A DNA stretch of 45,636 bases, taken from Fidelibacterota bacterium (GTDB lineage Bacteria; Fidelibacterota; UBA8477; JABMPR01). The translations under genes and the position numbers were made by a program. Location: positions 1 to 45,636 of the forward strand of contig JAERTJ010000112.1 of the NCBI GenBank assembly GCA_016844945.1. The letters run 5' to 3'. Of this stretch, positions 1-9,552 are shown in pieces. A model generated the notes under the pieces. It saw only the letters and a list, made by a program, of their open reading frames with translations, searched no databases and was not told where the DNA came from. The stretch's first letter is position 1. Each line of letters starts with the position of its first letter.

Positions 1-308
1 GTTCTAGAAATATTTACCAGATTTGAACGCATACACTCTCCCTGGATCTAAATTCATTACTGACTTAAGGCACTGTAATCTACTATTATAGCCGGACGCT
101 TAGTTCAAGTCAACCATCTTAGTTAGTTGCAAAACAATTATTAACTAACTGCCATAATGATGACCTTTTTACTTGTCAATCTTTCCCGCACTCTCTAGAT
201 TTACGCACTTTCAATTGATAACTCATGGAATGAATCATTTCTACAAGTGAGTTCATTTCATTTTTATTTAAGAAAGTTTAATTGAGTCAATCAACTAAGG
301 AGGACAAA
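1..308. other. Non-coding 5' region of the FG-GAP protein gene
   Basis: No convincing coding frame is visible here. The stretch is AT-rich. It carries an inverted repeat of the TTAGTT/AACTAA kind, listed separately, and just before the first gene a strong ribosome binding site, AAGGAGG at 297-303. I could not place a -10/-35 pair with confidence. It is probably the promoter region of the FG-GAP gene. Confidence 0.6.
119..150. promoter_or_regulatory. Putative operator, TTAGTT/AACTAA inverted repeat (site 1)
   Basis: AGTTAGTT (121-128) and AACTAACT (143-150) are perfect inverted arms. The right half, TTATTAACTAAC at 138-149, is identical over 12 bases to the right half of the site at 24663-24693. 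The left arm has slightly different spacing from the other two sites. It lies about 160 bp before the FG-GAP gene. Binding by a regulator is inferred. Confidence 0.5.
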
Positions 309-3155
309 ATGGGAATGAATTTACCAAAATGGTCGATTACCCTACTGCTGCTTGCATTTGCAGTTTTTGCTATGGCTGGCGAGAACGGTGTAAACAGTTA
401 CACATTAGGTTGGTCCGAAACCCACGCCACAGATGCTGATGTATACTGGGGTGTTTCAGGACCTTTTGATTACGATGAAGATGGTTTTCCAGAAATCGTA
501 GCCTACTCTGACGATCAGGGCATCACCGTCCACATGTATGAGAATGACGGAAACGATGAATGGTCAGAAGTCTGGTCACATGTGATTACGGAAATTGTCT
601 ACAGTTATGAAGTCTCAGATCAGTCACCCGATCTTGATCGCGATGGAATACCTGAATTACTTATCGCCGGTGAAGGTGGTAGTTCAGCAACCTACAGTTC
701 ACTTTTCATCTTTGAGCTGGATACAGCTGCCGTTAGCCTGGGCAATATTTCTTTTAATGAAGTTGCCGTAGTTAACCCAGCACAAATTGCTGATATTCCA
801 AATGATGATGGTCTATATCCAACATCCACCAAAACAATCGTAGCAAATGACCTTGACGCAGATGATGTAACAGAACTTATCATTTATGATGGTCGCGCAA
901 CTGCTGTGATCGTTATGTCACTGGACACAACTTCTACTTACGAATTTCCAAACTGGGTTGTCGAATTTACTGACGAAAGCTTTTGCTGTTCAGTATATGG
1001 TGGCGCTGTTATCGGTGATTTAGATAACAATGGCACCAACAACTTTGCCATGATCGAGTGGGATTTTAACGGAATCAGCTTTTTTGATGTTACTGATATC
1101 AACGAATATGAATTAATTCAATTTACAGATGATATTACAACATGGGATGGCGGATCTTTACGATCAATGGAATCTGGCGACTTGAATGGTGATGGGTATA
1201 CAGAAATTTATCTGGCTTCAACAGCTGGTAATGTTCTCTTGTACGACATTGGTGCCGACCTTCTAGATTTCGATGCCTCTACAGATGTTTATACCATTTA
1301 TGAAGGTTCAAGCCTTGGATTCACTTTCAATGGTGCCCAATTGGGTAATACTGATATCTGGCATGGTGCTGCTGATGGACAGGATTATATCATTTCAACT
1401 GATTCATCCACAATCATTGATCTTGAATATGATGATGTGGGTGATGTAACTGATCCTAATTCCTGGATGGCATATGAAATCGAAACTGATGTTGCCAGCT
1501 GGCAAGATGTTGTTCTTGGTGATTTCGACTATGATGGTCTGGATGAATTCTATGCGGTTACAACAGAAGCACCTCTTTCTCAAATATTTGAGCATGATGG
1601 TTGGGATGTTGTTGCTGGTGCAGCCAGATATTCAATAATTGCTGATACTCTGGATCATCCTGGATTTCAGACTCGTGGTGTAGCAGCTGGTAGTGACCTT
1701 GATAATGATGGTCTACAGGAAATTATTATCACTGATTACCAGGTTCATGGCGTCCATGTTTATGAAGCTACTGGTGACAATACCCTGGAATGGGTAGCAT
1801 CATTGGTGGATGATTCAACAACCTATTGGGCAACACCCCGACACGTCATCACAGGTGACCTTGACAACAATGGCCGCGGCGAAATTATCTACATGGGTAT
1901 GCGCGATCTAGGTGAAGCATATAACGGAATCAACGTCTGGGAATGGGACGGAGTAAATGGTAGCGATACTTATACTCGTTATGTTGTGCCTATTCTTGTG
2001 GATGGTGTTGAAGTTGATCGCTACTATGGCGACCGTACCTTGAACATTGGTGATGTTGATGGCGATGATGTCAACGAATTGCTCGTTGCTGTCAATGGTT
2101 CAGACAATAGTTCTGATGTCTTCATTATCGGTTCAATTCAGGGAACATTCTCTGGCGGTTTCTTTGACCTGACAGTTGAATATGCCAATGTACGTACTGT
2201 TACTGGCGACTTTGGTGGTTCACCCTGGGGTCAGCCAAATATTGGTGATCTTGATGGTGATGGCGATCTCGAAGCTCTTTTTGTAGCCTGGGATCATGCA
2301 ACACTTCTCGTTGTCGAAACAACAGATACAGATGAATATGAGCTGCAGAGCATCACTCAGTTGGACTCTGCTCTCACAGATAAAGCTATCTACGGAACAA
2401 CTTTCGTAACAGATATTGATGGTAATGGCGCTGATGAGTTCTATTGCGGTCTCTATTCTGCTGGTTGGGTTGTCCAGGTTGATGGTGGCACTGATGTTGC
2501 CGATATCAGCTATGCTAATGGTAGTGTTACAATTATCAGTGACTTTGGTGCCCCATGGGACCTCACTGGTGGTGACTCAGATGGTGACGGAGAAGCTGAG
2601 CTCTACACTGTAGATTATACTCACGCTCGCGTTTACGAATGGGATTATAATGGTACCGGTTGGGATATGTCAGTTCTTTCAAACTGGGATTACACGATGG
2701 GTGGTTTTGCACTTGATTTTGCAGACGATCTTGATGGTGATGGACATGCTGAAGTAGTCCAGGGTTTCCTTGAAGTACCCGGTGGCTCAGGCAATGGCTA
2801 TGGATACACATTCTCAGTTTCTGAATTTGGAACTGCATCTGGAACTAACGACTGGACAATCATCACACCAGATGATTACAAGCTGGCCCAGAACTATCCA
2901 AACCCCTTCAACCCAAGTACAACAATTGATTTCACACTTCCATTGGCAAAAGACAATGTTAGTCTGATTATCTATAACATGCTTGGACAGGAAGTTACTC
3001 GTCTGGCTGACAATGCTTCCTACGGTCCTGGAACACACAGTGTTTCATGGAATAGCTTGAATGCAAATGGTACACCTGCAGCTGCTGGTGTCTATATCTA
3101 CGAGCTCCGTTCTGGAAACATTTCCAAAACAGCTAAGATGACTCTCGTAAAATAA
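309..3155 (+). CDS. Secreted FG-GAP/VCBS repeat protein with C-terminal sorting domain
   Basis: This is an exported protein of 948 residues. The ATG chosen here has AAGGAGG five bases upstream; an in-frame TTG nine codons earlier lacks such a site. An N-terminal signal peptide (K7 followed by a Leu/Ala-rich core) probably ends after the AMA at 21-23. The body carries about 13 repeats of the calcium-binding FG-GAP type with cores such as DLNGDGYTEIYL, DLDGDGDLEALF and DLDGDGHAEVVQ, expected to fold as one or two beta-propellers. From about residue 858 there is an FlgD-like/type IX sorting domain starting with NYPNPFNPST and ending AKMTLVK, so the protein is probably moved across the outer membrane and anchored or released at the surface. 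The ligand cannot be told. It is monocistronic, with its own terminator and a putative operator upstream. Confidence 0.85.
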   Translation: MGMNLPKWSITLLLLAFAVFAMAGENGVNSYTLGWSETHATDADVYWGVSGPFDYDEDGFPEIVAYSDDQGITVHMYENDGNDEWSEVWSHVITEIVYSYEVSDQSPDLDRDGIPELLIAGEGGSSATYSSLFIFELDTAAVSLGNISFNEVAVVNPAQIADIPNDDGLYPTSTKTIVANDLDADDVTELIIYDGRATAVIVMSLDTTSTYEFPNWVVEFTDESFCCSVYGGAVIGDLDNNGTNNFAMIEWDFNGISFFDVTDINEYELIQFTDDITTWDGGSLRSMESGDLNGDGYTEIYLASTAGNVLLYDIGADLLDFDASTDVYTIYEGSSLGFTFNGAQLGNTDIWHGAADGQDYIISTDSSTIIDLEYDDVGDVTDPNSWMAYEIETDVASWQDVVLGDFDYDGLDEFYAVTTEAPLSQIFEHDGWDVVAGAARYSIIADTLDHPGFQTRGVAAGSDLDNDGLQEIIITDYQVHGVHVYEATGDNTLEWVASLVDDSTTYWATPRHVITGDLDNNGRGEIIYMGMRDLGEAYNGINVWEWDGVNGSDTYTRYVVPILVDGVEVDRYYGDRTLNIGDVDGDDVNELLVAVNGSDNSSDVFIIGSIQGTFSGGFFDLTVEYANVRTVTGDFGGSPWGQPNIGDLDGDGDLEALFVAWDHATLLVVETTDTDEYELQSITQLDSALTDKAIYGTTFVTDIDGNGADEFYCGLYSAGWVVQVDGGTDVADISYANGSVTIISDFGAPWDLTGGDSDGDGEAELYTVDYTHARVYEWDYNGTGWDMSVLSNWDYTMGGFALDFADDLDGDGHAEVVQGFLEVPGGSGNGYGYTFSVSEFGTASGTNDWTIITPDDYKLAQNYPNPFNPSTTIDFTLPLAKDNVSLIIYNMLGQEVTRLADNASYGPGTHSVSWNSLNANGTPAAAGVYIYELRSGNISKTAKMTLVK

Positions 3156-3176
3156 TTTTACGGGTTCAACTTTATG

Positions 3177-3208
3177 AAAAAGACCTCCTTCGGGAGGTCT
3201 TTTTTTTT
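3177..3208 (+). terminator. Rho-independent terminator after the FG-GAP gene
   Basis: Perfect 8-bp stem AGACCTCC/GGAGGTCT with a stable TTCG tetraloop, followed by eight T. Preceding A residues extend the stem. It begins about 20 bases after the stop codon. Confidence 0.95.
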
Positions 3209-3300
3209 ACCCCATCACTAAAAAGCCTGCTTTTATCTTTGCGCTTGAAACACCACAGTTTACAATAGACGAAATTCTAGTTTTAAGAAAGGAATAACCT

Positions 3301-4818
3301 GTGCCCATTTTTTTTGATCTCCCAAACGAATGGATTGCCTTTGGTGTATTTTTCTCCATCATTATGACCTTCATCGCAATTGCTGAAGTGGCGCGCAAGG
3401 TGTTTAAACTTTCCCCCGAACTTTCACGAAAGTTTGTCCATGTGATGGTGGGAATTCTGGTTTCTCTGGCACCCTTCTTTTTACAATCGAAAACCCCGGT
3501 GATTTTGCTAGGTATACTTTTTACAGTATTGAACTACATCGCCCTCCGAAAAGACAGTTTTAAAGGGATGCATACTACAGAACGAGTCTCATTTGGTACC
3601 GTGTACTTCCCTATCGCTTTTTCACTGTTAGTCCTAATGTTCTGGGACAGGAATATTACCATATTTGTAGTCGCCATGCTGATTCTCGCTTTTGCGGATA
3701 CAGCTGCCACAGTGGTTGGGGAACGCATCAATTCAAAACGCAAATTTATACTCTGGTATGATAAGAAGAGTTGGCCGGGTAGTATCGCCTTCTTCCTGAC
3801 GACCATTATCGTAATCTTTTTTGCGTTTCCATTGTATTCTAACCTGGCTCAAGGTGTGAACATTTCCAGCAGTCACCTGATTGTCATGTCTATTTTTACT
3901 GCATTCGTAGCAACTGTGGGAGAAGCAGTTTCAAAAAGGGGTAGCGATAATCTAACATTGACAATTACTGCTGCTTTGGGCATGGATCTGTATCTGACTG
4001 GTTTGCAGAGTGGAACACTTCCTGCACTGGGTGGCTGGTTTCTGGTGTCTCTCATATTTGGTTATGGGGCGTATAAAATGAAATCCCTGAGTGTGAGTGG
4101 CGGATTTGGTGCCTTTCTCCTTGGTCTTTTCATGTTTGGAATGGGTAGTTGGGATACCATGTTACCCCTCATTGCTTTTTTCATTCTGTCCAGCGTGCTC
4201 TCAAAAGTTGCTGATCGTCAGTCCAAAAAGGATATCATCTCCAGCAAAGGATCCCAGCGTGATATTGTTCAGGTCTATGCAAATGGTGGTATACCCCTAA
4301 TTTTTACCATCGCCTGGTACCTGTCTGGAGCCTCAGTTGAATGGCTTTATTGGGCATTTCTGGCTTCTCTGGCAAGTGCTACCGCTGATACCTGGGAAAC
4401 AGAGATTGGCAGTTTCAGCAAAGGTTTACCTCTGGATATTCTTTCCTGGAAACGTGTTGCCAAGGGATATTCAGGTGGTATCTCATTCCGTGGGACCGTG
4501 GGTGGTCTTATTGGAGCCTTAGTTATTGTTTATATTGCCTATTTATCTGGATCCTTGGCATGGAACCCTGGATTTATGTTGGCTATAGCTATTTCAGGTT
4601 TTGCAGGAAGTCTTATTGATAGCGTTCTGGGAGCCAGTGTCCAAGCTAAGTTTATTTGTGAGGTCTGTGATAAGCCGACTGAGCGTATCAATCATTGTCA
4701 TCAGGAAACCAGACATGTCTCTGGTTTATTGTGGCTTGATAATGATTGGGTGAATGTGGCGGGGTCACTCTCAGGGGGGTTGATCTTTATACTTTGCTAC
4801 ATCCTGTTCTTCGGGTAA
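3301..4818 (+). CDS. Fused phytol-kinase-like (VTE5/SEC59 type) and DUF92 (VTE6/TMEM19 type) membrane protein
   Basis: This 505-residue polytopic membrane protein joins two families. Residues ~25-200 resemble the dolichol/phytol kinase and CDP-diglyceride synthase-like family: LSRKFVHVMVG near the start, FADTAATVVGER, and the KKSWPGSIAFF motif typical of CTP-dependent prenol kinases. Residues ~245-500 are a DUF92 domain: GGFGAFLLG, the SATADTWETEIG block, GGISFRGTVGG, GSLIDSVLGASVQ, and a Cys/His cluster (CEVC..HCH) before LLWLDNDWVN. In plants the separate proteins VTE5 and VTE6 phosphorylate phytol and then phytyl phosphate. By analogy this fusion may turn a free prenol into its diphosphate; that is inference, and the substrate is unknown. 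The start is GTG with AAAGGA seven bases upstream. A cdsA assignment is less likely because of the DUF92 half. Confidence 0.8.
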   Translation: MPIFFDLPNEWIAFGVFFSIIMTFIAIAEVARKVFKLSPELSRKFVHVMVGILVSLAPFFLQSKTPVILLGILFTVLNYIALRKDSFKGMHTTERVSFGTVYFPIAFSLLVLMFWDRNITIFVVAMLILAFADTAATVVGERINSKRKFILWYDKKSWPGSIAFFLTTIIVIFFAFPLYSNLAQGVNISSSHLIVMSIFTAFVATVGEAVSKRGSDNLTLTITAALGMDLYLTGLQSGTLPALGGWFLVSLIFGYGAYKMKSLSVSGGFGAFLLGLFMFGMGSWDTMLPLIAFFILSSVLSKVADRQSKKDIISSKGSQRDIVQVYANGGIPLIFTIAWYLSGASVEWLYWAFLASLASATADTWETEIGSFSKGLPLDILSWKRVAKGYSGGISFRGTVGGLIGALVIVYIAYLSGSLAWNPGFMLAIAISGFAGSLIDSVLGASVQAKFICEVCDKPTERINHCHQETRHVSGLLWLDNDWVNVAGSLSGGLIFILCYILFFG

Positions 4819-4840
4819 CACCCGTCTAAACTCGGGTGTT
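4817..4840 (+). terminator. Small hairpin at the stop codon of the fused kinase gene
   Basis: Arms AACACCCG and CGGGTGTT (8 bp, 8-nt loop) begin inside the TAA stop codon. No T tract follows, so alone it would be a weak terminator. It stands just before the much stronger shared hairpin. Confidence 0.4.
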
Positions 4841-4845
4841 TACAG

Positions 4846-4880
4846 AACAAAGGGGGCTGCCAATGGCAGCCCCCTTTGTT
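4846..4880. terminator. Bidirectional terminator between convergent genes
   Basis: A perfect 16-bp stem, AACAAAGGGGGCTGCC with its complement, and a 3-nt loop. It sits between the convergent fused kinase gene (plus) and the GHL10 gene (minus). The stem ends in TTTGTT on either strand, so it can serve both transcripts. Confidence 0.85.
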
Positions 4881-4899
4881 TATCTACTGTAAGAAAGTA

Positions 4900-7800
4900 C
4901 TATTTCAGGAGCAGCATTCTTCTTACATGTCTTTCTGAACCTGTTTCCAGAACCAGCATATAAACACCGGCTGCGTATGCGCTTCCAATAAAATTTAATG
5001 AATGCATTCCCTGTGCCAGGTTTTCATTCACCAGTTCTTCAATCTGGCGACCACGAATATCATAGACAGTAAGTCGTGTTTGCATATCCTCCGGCAGTGA
5101 AAAACTCACAACGGTTTCTGGATTAAACGGGTTGGGATAATTCTGGTAAAGACTGACAGAATTCGGTAAGACTTCTTCCAGAGGTTCATCGATTGAGACA
5201 CCAGGCATTTTCTTGATTGCTCTGAGCTCATCAAAGTGAATCTGACCTGTTGCATCACCATTGCTCTCATCGAATGTCAACTGGAAACTATCAATCCGAT
5301 AATTGGACCCATCCAATAGTTCGTTTCCAATCCAGACGCCAACCTGTTCTGGATCTGTAAGATCCCATTCCAATAACCTCCAGCCTTCCCAATCAATGGT
5401 ATGCCATATGGAGACCTCATGATTTGGCCAGGCTGCTCCTATTGCCTCATCTACTGCGATTCTCAGCGTGTTCATACTCCCATCACCATAAACAAAACAC
5501 TGTAGCGTGTAGGTATTGTCAAAGGTTGTCGCTCTTGCTGTCCCATCCTGAAGATATTCCCTGATCATGTAGGGACCATCACCCCCATCATAGTCAAGAT
5601 CCCAGGCATATTGCAGATAAGCTGATTTCTTGCGTGAGGCATATGCATAGGATGCCGGGAGGTAAACCTGATTTGTGTAGTCAAAGGCTGTTTCAGAACC
5701 AAGGATTCCAGCCGTAGTCCCACTATACCCAGGTGGTGCCCAGGTACCCAACGTTCCTCTGAAATCATCAATTAGAATGGTTTCAGTGTAGTGATGGGTT
5801 GTAGCCGTAACCGGAACAACCACTTCATCCGCAAGCGAATTCCCTGAAGTATCGGTTATCCCTGCGTGCAGTCGGAGTTCATAATTATCACCACCCACCA
5901 GTGGGTCCTCGGCGCGTACAGAAATGATAGAACGGGTTTCATTGCTGGAGTGGACAGCGTCCATTTCTACCTGCAAATCACCTCTCCAAAGCGTAATATT
6001 GGTCTCATTTACTGTCTCAGGGTCGAGCAGCTCATCAAATACAAAACTGAAGACACCCATTACATCAAATGAATCAACTGAAGTTGTTAAATCAGGAAAC
6101 TGGGATCGAATGACTGGACCCGTCACATCAATATCGTCTGTTCTGAATGATACGCTATAAGCATCACCTGCTGTACCATCTGCATCTCCATCGAGTTGGA
6201 CACCATTAATATCCAATGCGGTTTCTGCAATGTTCATGGTATAGCTGGTGCCAAATTCATAATTCCCCAAAACATAAAGTCTGAGTCGGTGATCTTCGTC
6301 AGACCAACTGTACTCATCCATCATGATTTCGGGCGTAAATGAAATAGCCGATTCAACGCTTGAGGTATTCATAGTTTTAGAAAAATTAATTTCTATGAGT
6401 GATGTCACACGCACCGTATCACCCTCTGCTGGAATTGTGCTTGCTATCACTGGCGGATAGGATGGCAGAACGGATGAGGCAACGATATTTGAAGTCATCG
6501 ACTCATTCCAGTAGCGATCCAGCATCGTGGCACCATAATAGAATTCGGCATTGTGATCCTGGGTCCCATCAAATGCATCTGTGATGGAATATTCCTCCTG
6601 ACCAAAATGTACATCCACAATGACGGACTGATCCTGATCTATGGTATTGATAACATCCCGGTAGATAACAAACCATTGATCCTCTGCAAGTCCTGCAGGG
6701 GGTGTCACTGTGAGTTCCATACTCAGAACATCCTGTTGGGTCAGTGAAATGCTTGGAGATTCAGGTGTAGCATCAACGATCAACCCTGTATCCCTTACCT
6801 TAGTTTTCTTGCTGAAGATCCCTTCACCTGCAGTCTCCCAGTAGTCAAAATCCTGCCAACTGCCATAGCTGAAAAATTGAAATCCATCCAACCAGTTGAC
6901 ATTGCGGGCGTTGTTTACGATTCCCACATGATTATTCCAGGAATCCACAAGTCGGTATGATCCTGGTCCACCGGTAAATAATCGCCCTGCATTTATACCA
7001 GGCTGAATAAACTGACTCCAGCAACTTGGACAATTTCCCTGGAGCATTCCCACAAATGAACTTCCTGTCAATGAGTGGTAATTCATCGGTGTCAATTGAT
7101 CTATGCTCCCATCATTGAACCATTTCGCAGCATCCTGATAAACAACAGAGTAACCATTCCAGCCACTCCAATTGTATTTACCAAGAGCAGCAACAGAGAG
7201 TCTCACCCATGGCTTTTGAGTCTGGATTGAATCATGCAGAGCTTCAACAAAGGCTGTAACGGATGCTCTCCAGTATTCTGGCCAACTTGAATATCCTGCC
7301 GGTATGCCTGCGCTATATGGATGTTCAACATCATAGAGATAACGTCCACTTTGTGGGTCCAGGAGATTTTCAACCATTAATTCGTTGGGAGCTTGATCAA
7401 GTTGGCTTATTTGCTCAACCTCGCTCATTTCTGTCTGACGAAGTGCCAGGTCTTGATATTCACTCCACCGGATATAATCCAGATGAATTCCGTCAATATC
7501 ATAGTTATTTACAATTTCCATTGCAACATCAAGCGTGTAATCCCTAACTGCCTGCAAACCGGGTGACAGAGCGCGTGAAGATGGCATTGGAATATTATCT
7601 TGATCCCGGCAAACCCAATCTGGATTATCTCCTGCTGGAGATCCTGGTACAGTTGATGCGCAATGGAAGGTGTTAAACCATGCATGCAATTCAAGTCCCC
7701 TCAAGTGGGCTTGCTCAATGGCATACTCTAATGGATCATACCCTGGATCTGAACCCCCTGCGTAATACCCCCAGGGTTCGTATGAAGAATTGTAATACGC

Positions 7801-8025
7801 GGTACCACTCTGACGAGCCTGCCAGAGCACAGCGTTCATGTTGGCATCAACGTGATTATCAAGGATACGTCTGACCCGAGCCTGGTTTTGTTCAACTGAA
7901 CTGCTTGAACTGATGTGTTCCCAGGTAATAACCCAGGTTGCACGCCATTCATCATTGGTAGGCTGAGCGAACAGTTGAGGGGTGATCATAAAGATCGCAA
8001 TGATTGTGACTAAACTTTTTCTCAT
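4900..8025 (-). CDS. GHL10 (DUF187) glycoside-hydrolase-like protein with Ig-like domains and sorting domain
   Basis: This is an exported multidomain protein of 1041 residues. After the signal peptide (MRKSLVTII... ending LFAQ) comes a glycosyl-hydrolase-like 10 domain, ~25-390, recognised by EWRATWVITWEH, NMNAVLWQARQSG and the DGIHLDYIRW block. Then follow an Ig/FnIII-like stretch (~420-520), two Big_5-type domains (for example PPVIASTIPAEGDTV), a carbohydrate-binding-like beta region (~750-930), and a type IX/FlgD-like sorting domain from NYPNPFNPE (~962) ending RRMLLLK. E. coli DigH, a GHL10 enzyme, cleaves denuded peptidoglycan glycan strands, so a glycan substrate is likely but unproven. 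I start at the ATG with GGAG six bases upstream; an upstream in-frame GTG adds seven residues. The upstream terminator at 8095-8124 implies its own promoter. Confidence 0.85.
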   Translation of the reverse strand: MRKSLVTIIAIFMITPQLFAQPTNDEWRATWVITWEHISSSSSVEQNQARVRRILDNHVDANMNAVLWQARQSGTAYYNSSYEPWGYYAGGSDPGYDPLEYAIEQAHLRGLELHAWFNTFHCASTVPGSPAGDNPDWVCRDQDNIPMPSSRALSPGLQAVRDYTLDVAMEIVNNYDIDGIHLDYIRWSEYQDLALRQTEMSEVEQISQLDQAPNELMVENLLDPQSGRYLYDVEHPYSAGIPAGYSSWPEYWRASVTAFVEALHDSIQTQKPWVRLSVAALGKYNWSGWNGYSVVYQDAAKWFNDGSIDQLTPMNYHSLTGSSFVGMLQGNCPSCWSQFIQPGINAGRLFTGGPGSYRLVDSWNNHVGIVNNARNVNWLDGFQFFSYGSWQDFDYWETAGEGIFSKKTKVRDTGLIVDATPESPSISLTQQDVLSMELTVTPPAGLAEDQWFVIYRDVINTIDQDQSVIVDVHFGQEEYSITDAFDGTQDHNAEFYYGATMLDRYWNESMTSNIVASSVLPSYPPVIASTIPAEGDTVRVTSLIEINFSKTMNTSSVESAISFTPEIMMDEYSWSDEDHRLRLYVLGNYEFGTSYTMNIAETALDINGVQLDGDADGTAGDAYSVSFRTDDIDVTGPVIRSQFPDLTTSVDSFDVMGVFSFVFDELLDPETVNETNITLWRGDLQVEMDAVHSSNETRSIISVRAEDPLVGGDNYELRLHAGITDTSGNSLADEVVVPVTATTHHYTETILIDDFRGTLGTWAPPGYSGTTAGILGSETAFDYTNQVYLPASYAYASRKKSAYLQYAWDLDYDGGDGPYMIREYLQDGTARATTFDNTYTLQCFVYGDGSMNTLRIAVDEAIGAAWPNHEVSIWHTIDWEGWRLLEWDLTDPEQVGVWIGNELLDGSNYRIDSFQLTFDESNGDATGQIHFDELRAIKKMPGVSIDEPLEEVLPNSVSLYQNYPNPFNPETVVSFSLPEDMQTRLTVYDIRGRQIEELVNENLAQGMHSLNFIGSAYAAGVYMLVLETGSERHVRRMLLLK

Positions 8026-8094
8026 TTTGGACTCCAATATTTTCACCCTTGAATTTAGACAGTGATGTGAAATGATATTGTGATTTACGATAAC

Positions 8095-8124
8095 AAAAAA
8101 GGGGCTGCAATAAACAGCCCCTTT
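8095..8124 (-). terminator. Rho-independent terminator ending cassette 1
   Basis: Read on the minus strand: AAAGGGGCTG, a 7-nt loop, CAGCCCCTTT, then further T. The 10-bp stem lies about 20 bases after the stop of the propeller protein and separates cassette 1 from the GHL10 gene. Confidence 0.9.
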
Positions 8125-8145
8125 CCCTTATAACTAAAAGACTGC

Positions 8146-9477
8146 TTATTTTACGAGGGTCATGGTTTGAGTATACATGGCTCCATTAGCAGTAAATTTG
8201 GCGACATAAACACCAGCTGCGAAATCTGCAGCATTGAATGTAAATGTATGTGAACCAGCAGTCAGATAACTGTTGTTCAGTACAGCAACCTCGGCACCAC
8301 GAATATCATAGATGCGAAGATCAGCTACACCATCAGCGCCCATAACAACTTCAAGCTTGGTGCTTGGGTTGAAGGGGTTTGGATAGTTTGCTTTGAGTTC
8401 ATAACCGGTGATAAATGTTCCGGTATGTTCCCATACACCAGTAACGCCTCTTTCAATCTTATAGATAGCATCGTTGTCCCAGCTGTTGAAATAAGTCACA
8501 TAGGCTGTATTTCCATCTGGTGCAAAGTCAATACCACGGGGTTTGATACCCATGTCGATATGGCTCTGTCCAATTGTGAAACTATCAACCATTGCGTCTG
8601 TGGCAGGATCAAAGGCATACCACATGCAGTTGGTGAAAGCTGAACCTGCAGTATTTCCAACCCACAGATATCCGTCTGGACCCCAACCTGTTGCTTCAAC
8701 AGAAAGTCCTGGGAATAGTGTATCGATATCAGCTGTAAAATCACCATAGACACTACCATCGCTACTGTTAAAACGTACCAGGCCGTATCCACCAGTGAAG
8801 TTACAATGATAGATTGCGCTACCGTCAGGTGCTACTTCGATAGTACGAGAATAGCCACCGAGCATTTCGGCAGGTACCAGGTCATCAATCAATTCCCAAT
8901 CAGTATCATAGGCTTTGATAGGACCAGCACTTGCAACAACAGCGTTACAGTACATATTTCCATCAGCATCAAAGGCTGCTGCTGTAATTGACTCACCATC
9001 CCATGGACTGTCATCAGGATCTGCAGTTGGATATGGAGTCATTTTGTCCATACCTTCACCAGTGAGGTGATTGATACGATAATACATGCACCATGAGCCG
9101 GCGACAATATTACCATTTTCATCAGTTCTCAGACCACGATTGGAATTCCACAGTGTATCCAATACACCATCAACTGTCAATTGTGTGATAGGTGAGAAAC
9201 TTGCTTCTGTTCCATCAGGGTTCAATACATAGATAGCACGAACATTCTGTGCATCATCAGCTGTACCTGTTCCAGTATCTACCATCACAGTTTCTGTTGC
9301 ATAGTAAGATGTGTACCAGATTTTTCCTTCACCATCGACTGCCATTCCCTGTCCGTATGCTTTGAGTGTATCGGCACGTTCAGTACCTAATCCACCCGTC
9401 CAGCCGCCCCAATACTGGCCATATGCTGAAAAAGCAAAAAGACATAGAATTAACATCATAGTTACCGTTCTCTTCAT
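8146..9477 (-). CDS. Exported beta-propeller (NHL/SMP-30-like) protein with sorting domain
   Basis: A secreted protein of 443 residues. The ATG chosen (MKRTVTMM) is preceded at six bases by AGGAGG (9484-9489); a longer frame starting nine codons earlier has no such site. The signal peptide ends near AYGQ. The body has repeated propeller-blade motifs: DGEGKIWYTS, DENGNIVAGS, DADGNMYCNA, APDGSAIYHC, GPDGYLWVGN and APDGNTAYVT. From about residue 368 a type IX/FlgD-like domain begins with ANYPNPFNPS and ends QTMTLVK. It is the last gene of cassette 1, directly before a strong terminator. The propeller suggests binding or a lactonase-like fold, but no catalytic residues could be assigned. Confidence 0.8.
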   Translation of the reverse strand: MKRTVTMMLILCLFAFSAYGQYWGGWTGGLGTERADTLKAYGQGMAVDGEGKIWYTSYYATETVMVDTGTGTADDAQNVRAIYVLNPDGTEASFSPITQLTVDGVLDTLWNSNRGLRTDENGNIVAGSWCMYYRINHLTGEGMDKMTPYPTADPDDSPWDGESITAAAFDADGNMYCNAVVASAGPIKAYDTDWELIDDLVPAEMLGGYSRTIEVAPDGSAIYHCNFTGGYGLVRFNSSDGSVYGDFTADIDTLFPGLSVEATGWGPDGYLWVGNTAGSAFTNCMWYAFDPATDAMVDSFTIGQSHIDMGIKPRGIDFAPDGNTAYVTYFNSWDNDAIYKIERGVTGVWEHTGTFITGYELKANYPNPFNPSTKLEVVMGADGVADLRIYDIRGAEVAVLNNSYLTAGSHTFTFNAADFAAGVYVAKFTANGAMYTQTMTLVK

Positions 9478-9552
9478 GTAATACCTCCTATTTTGTATTG
9501 CCAAACATACTTCATGTTTAGCACATGAATTGAGTTAATGTAATTTTTTTCC

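Noticed and set aside
3301..4818. Plain phosphatidate cytidylyltransferase (cdsA)
   Set aside because: The N-terminal half fits SEC59/phytol kinase better, and the whole second half is DUF92.
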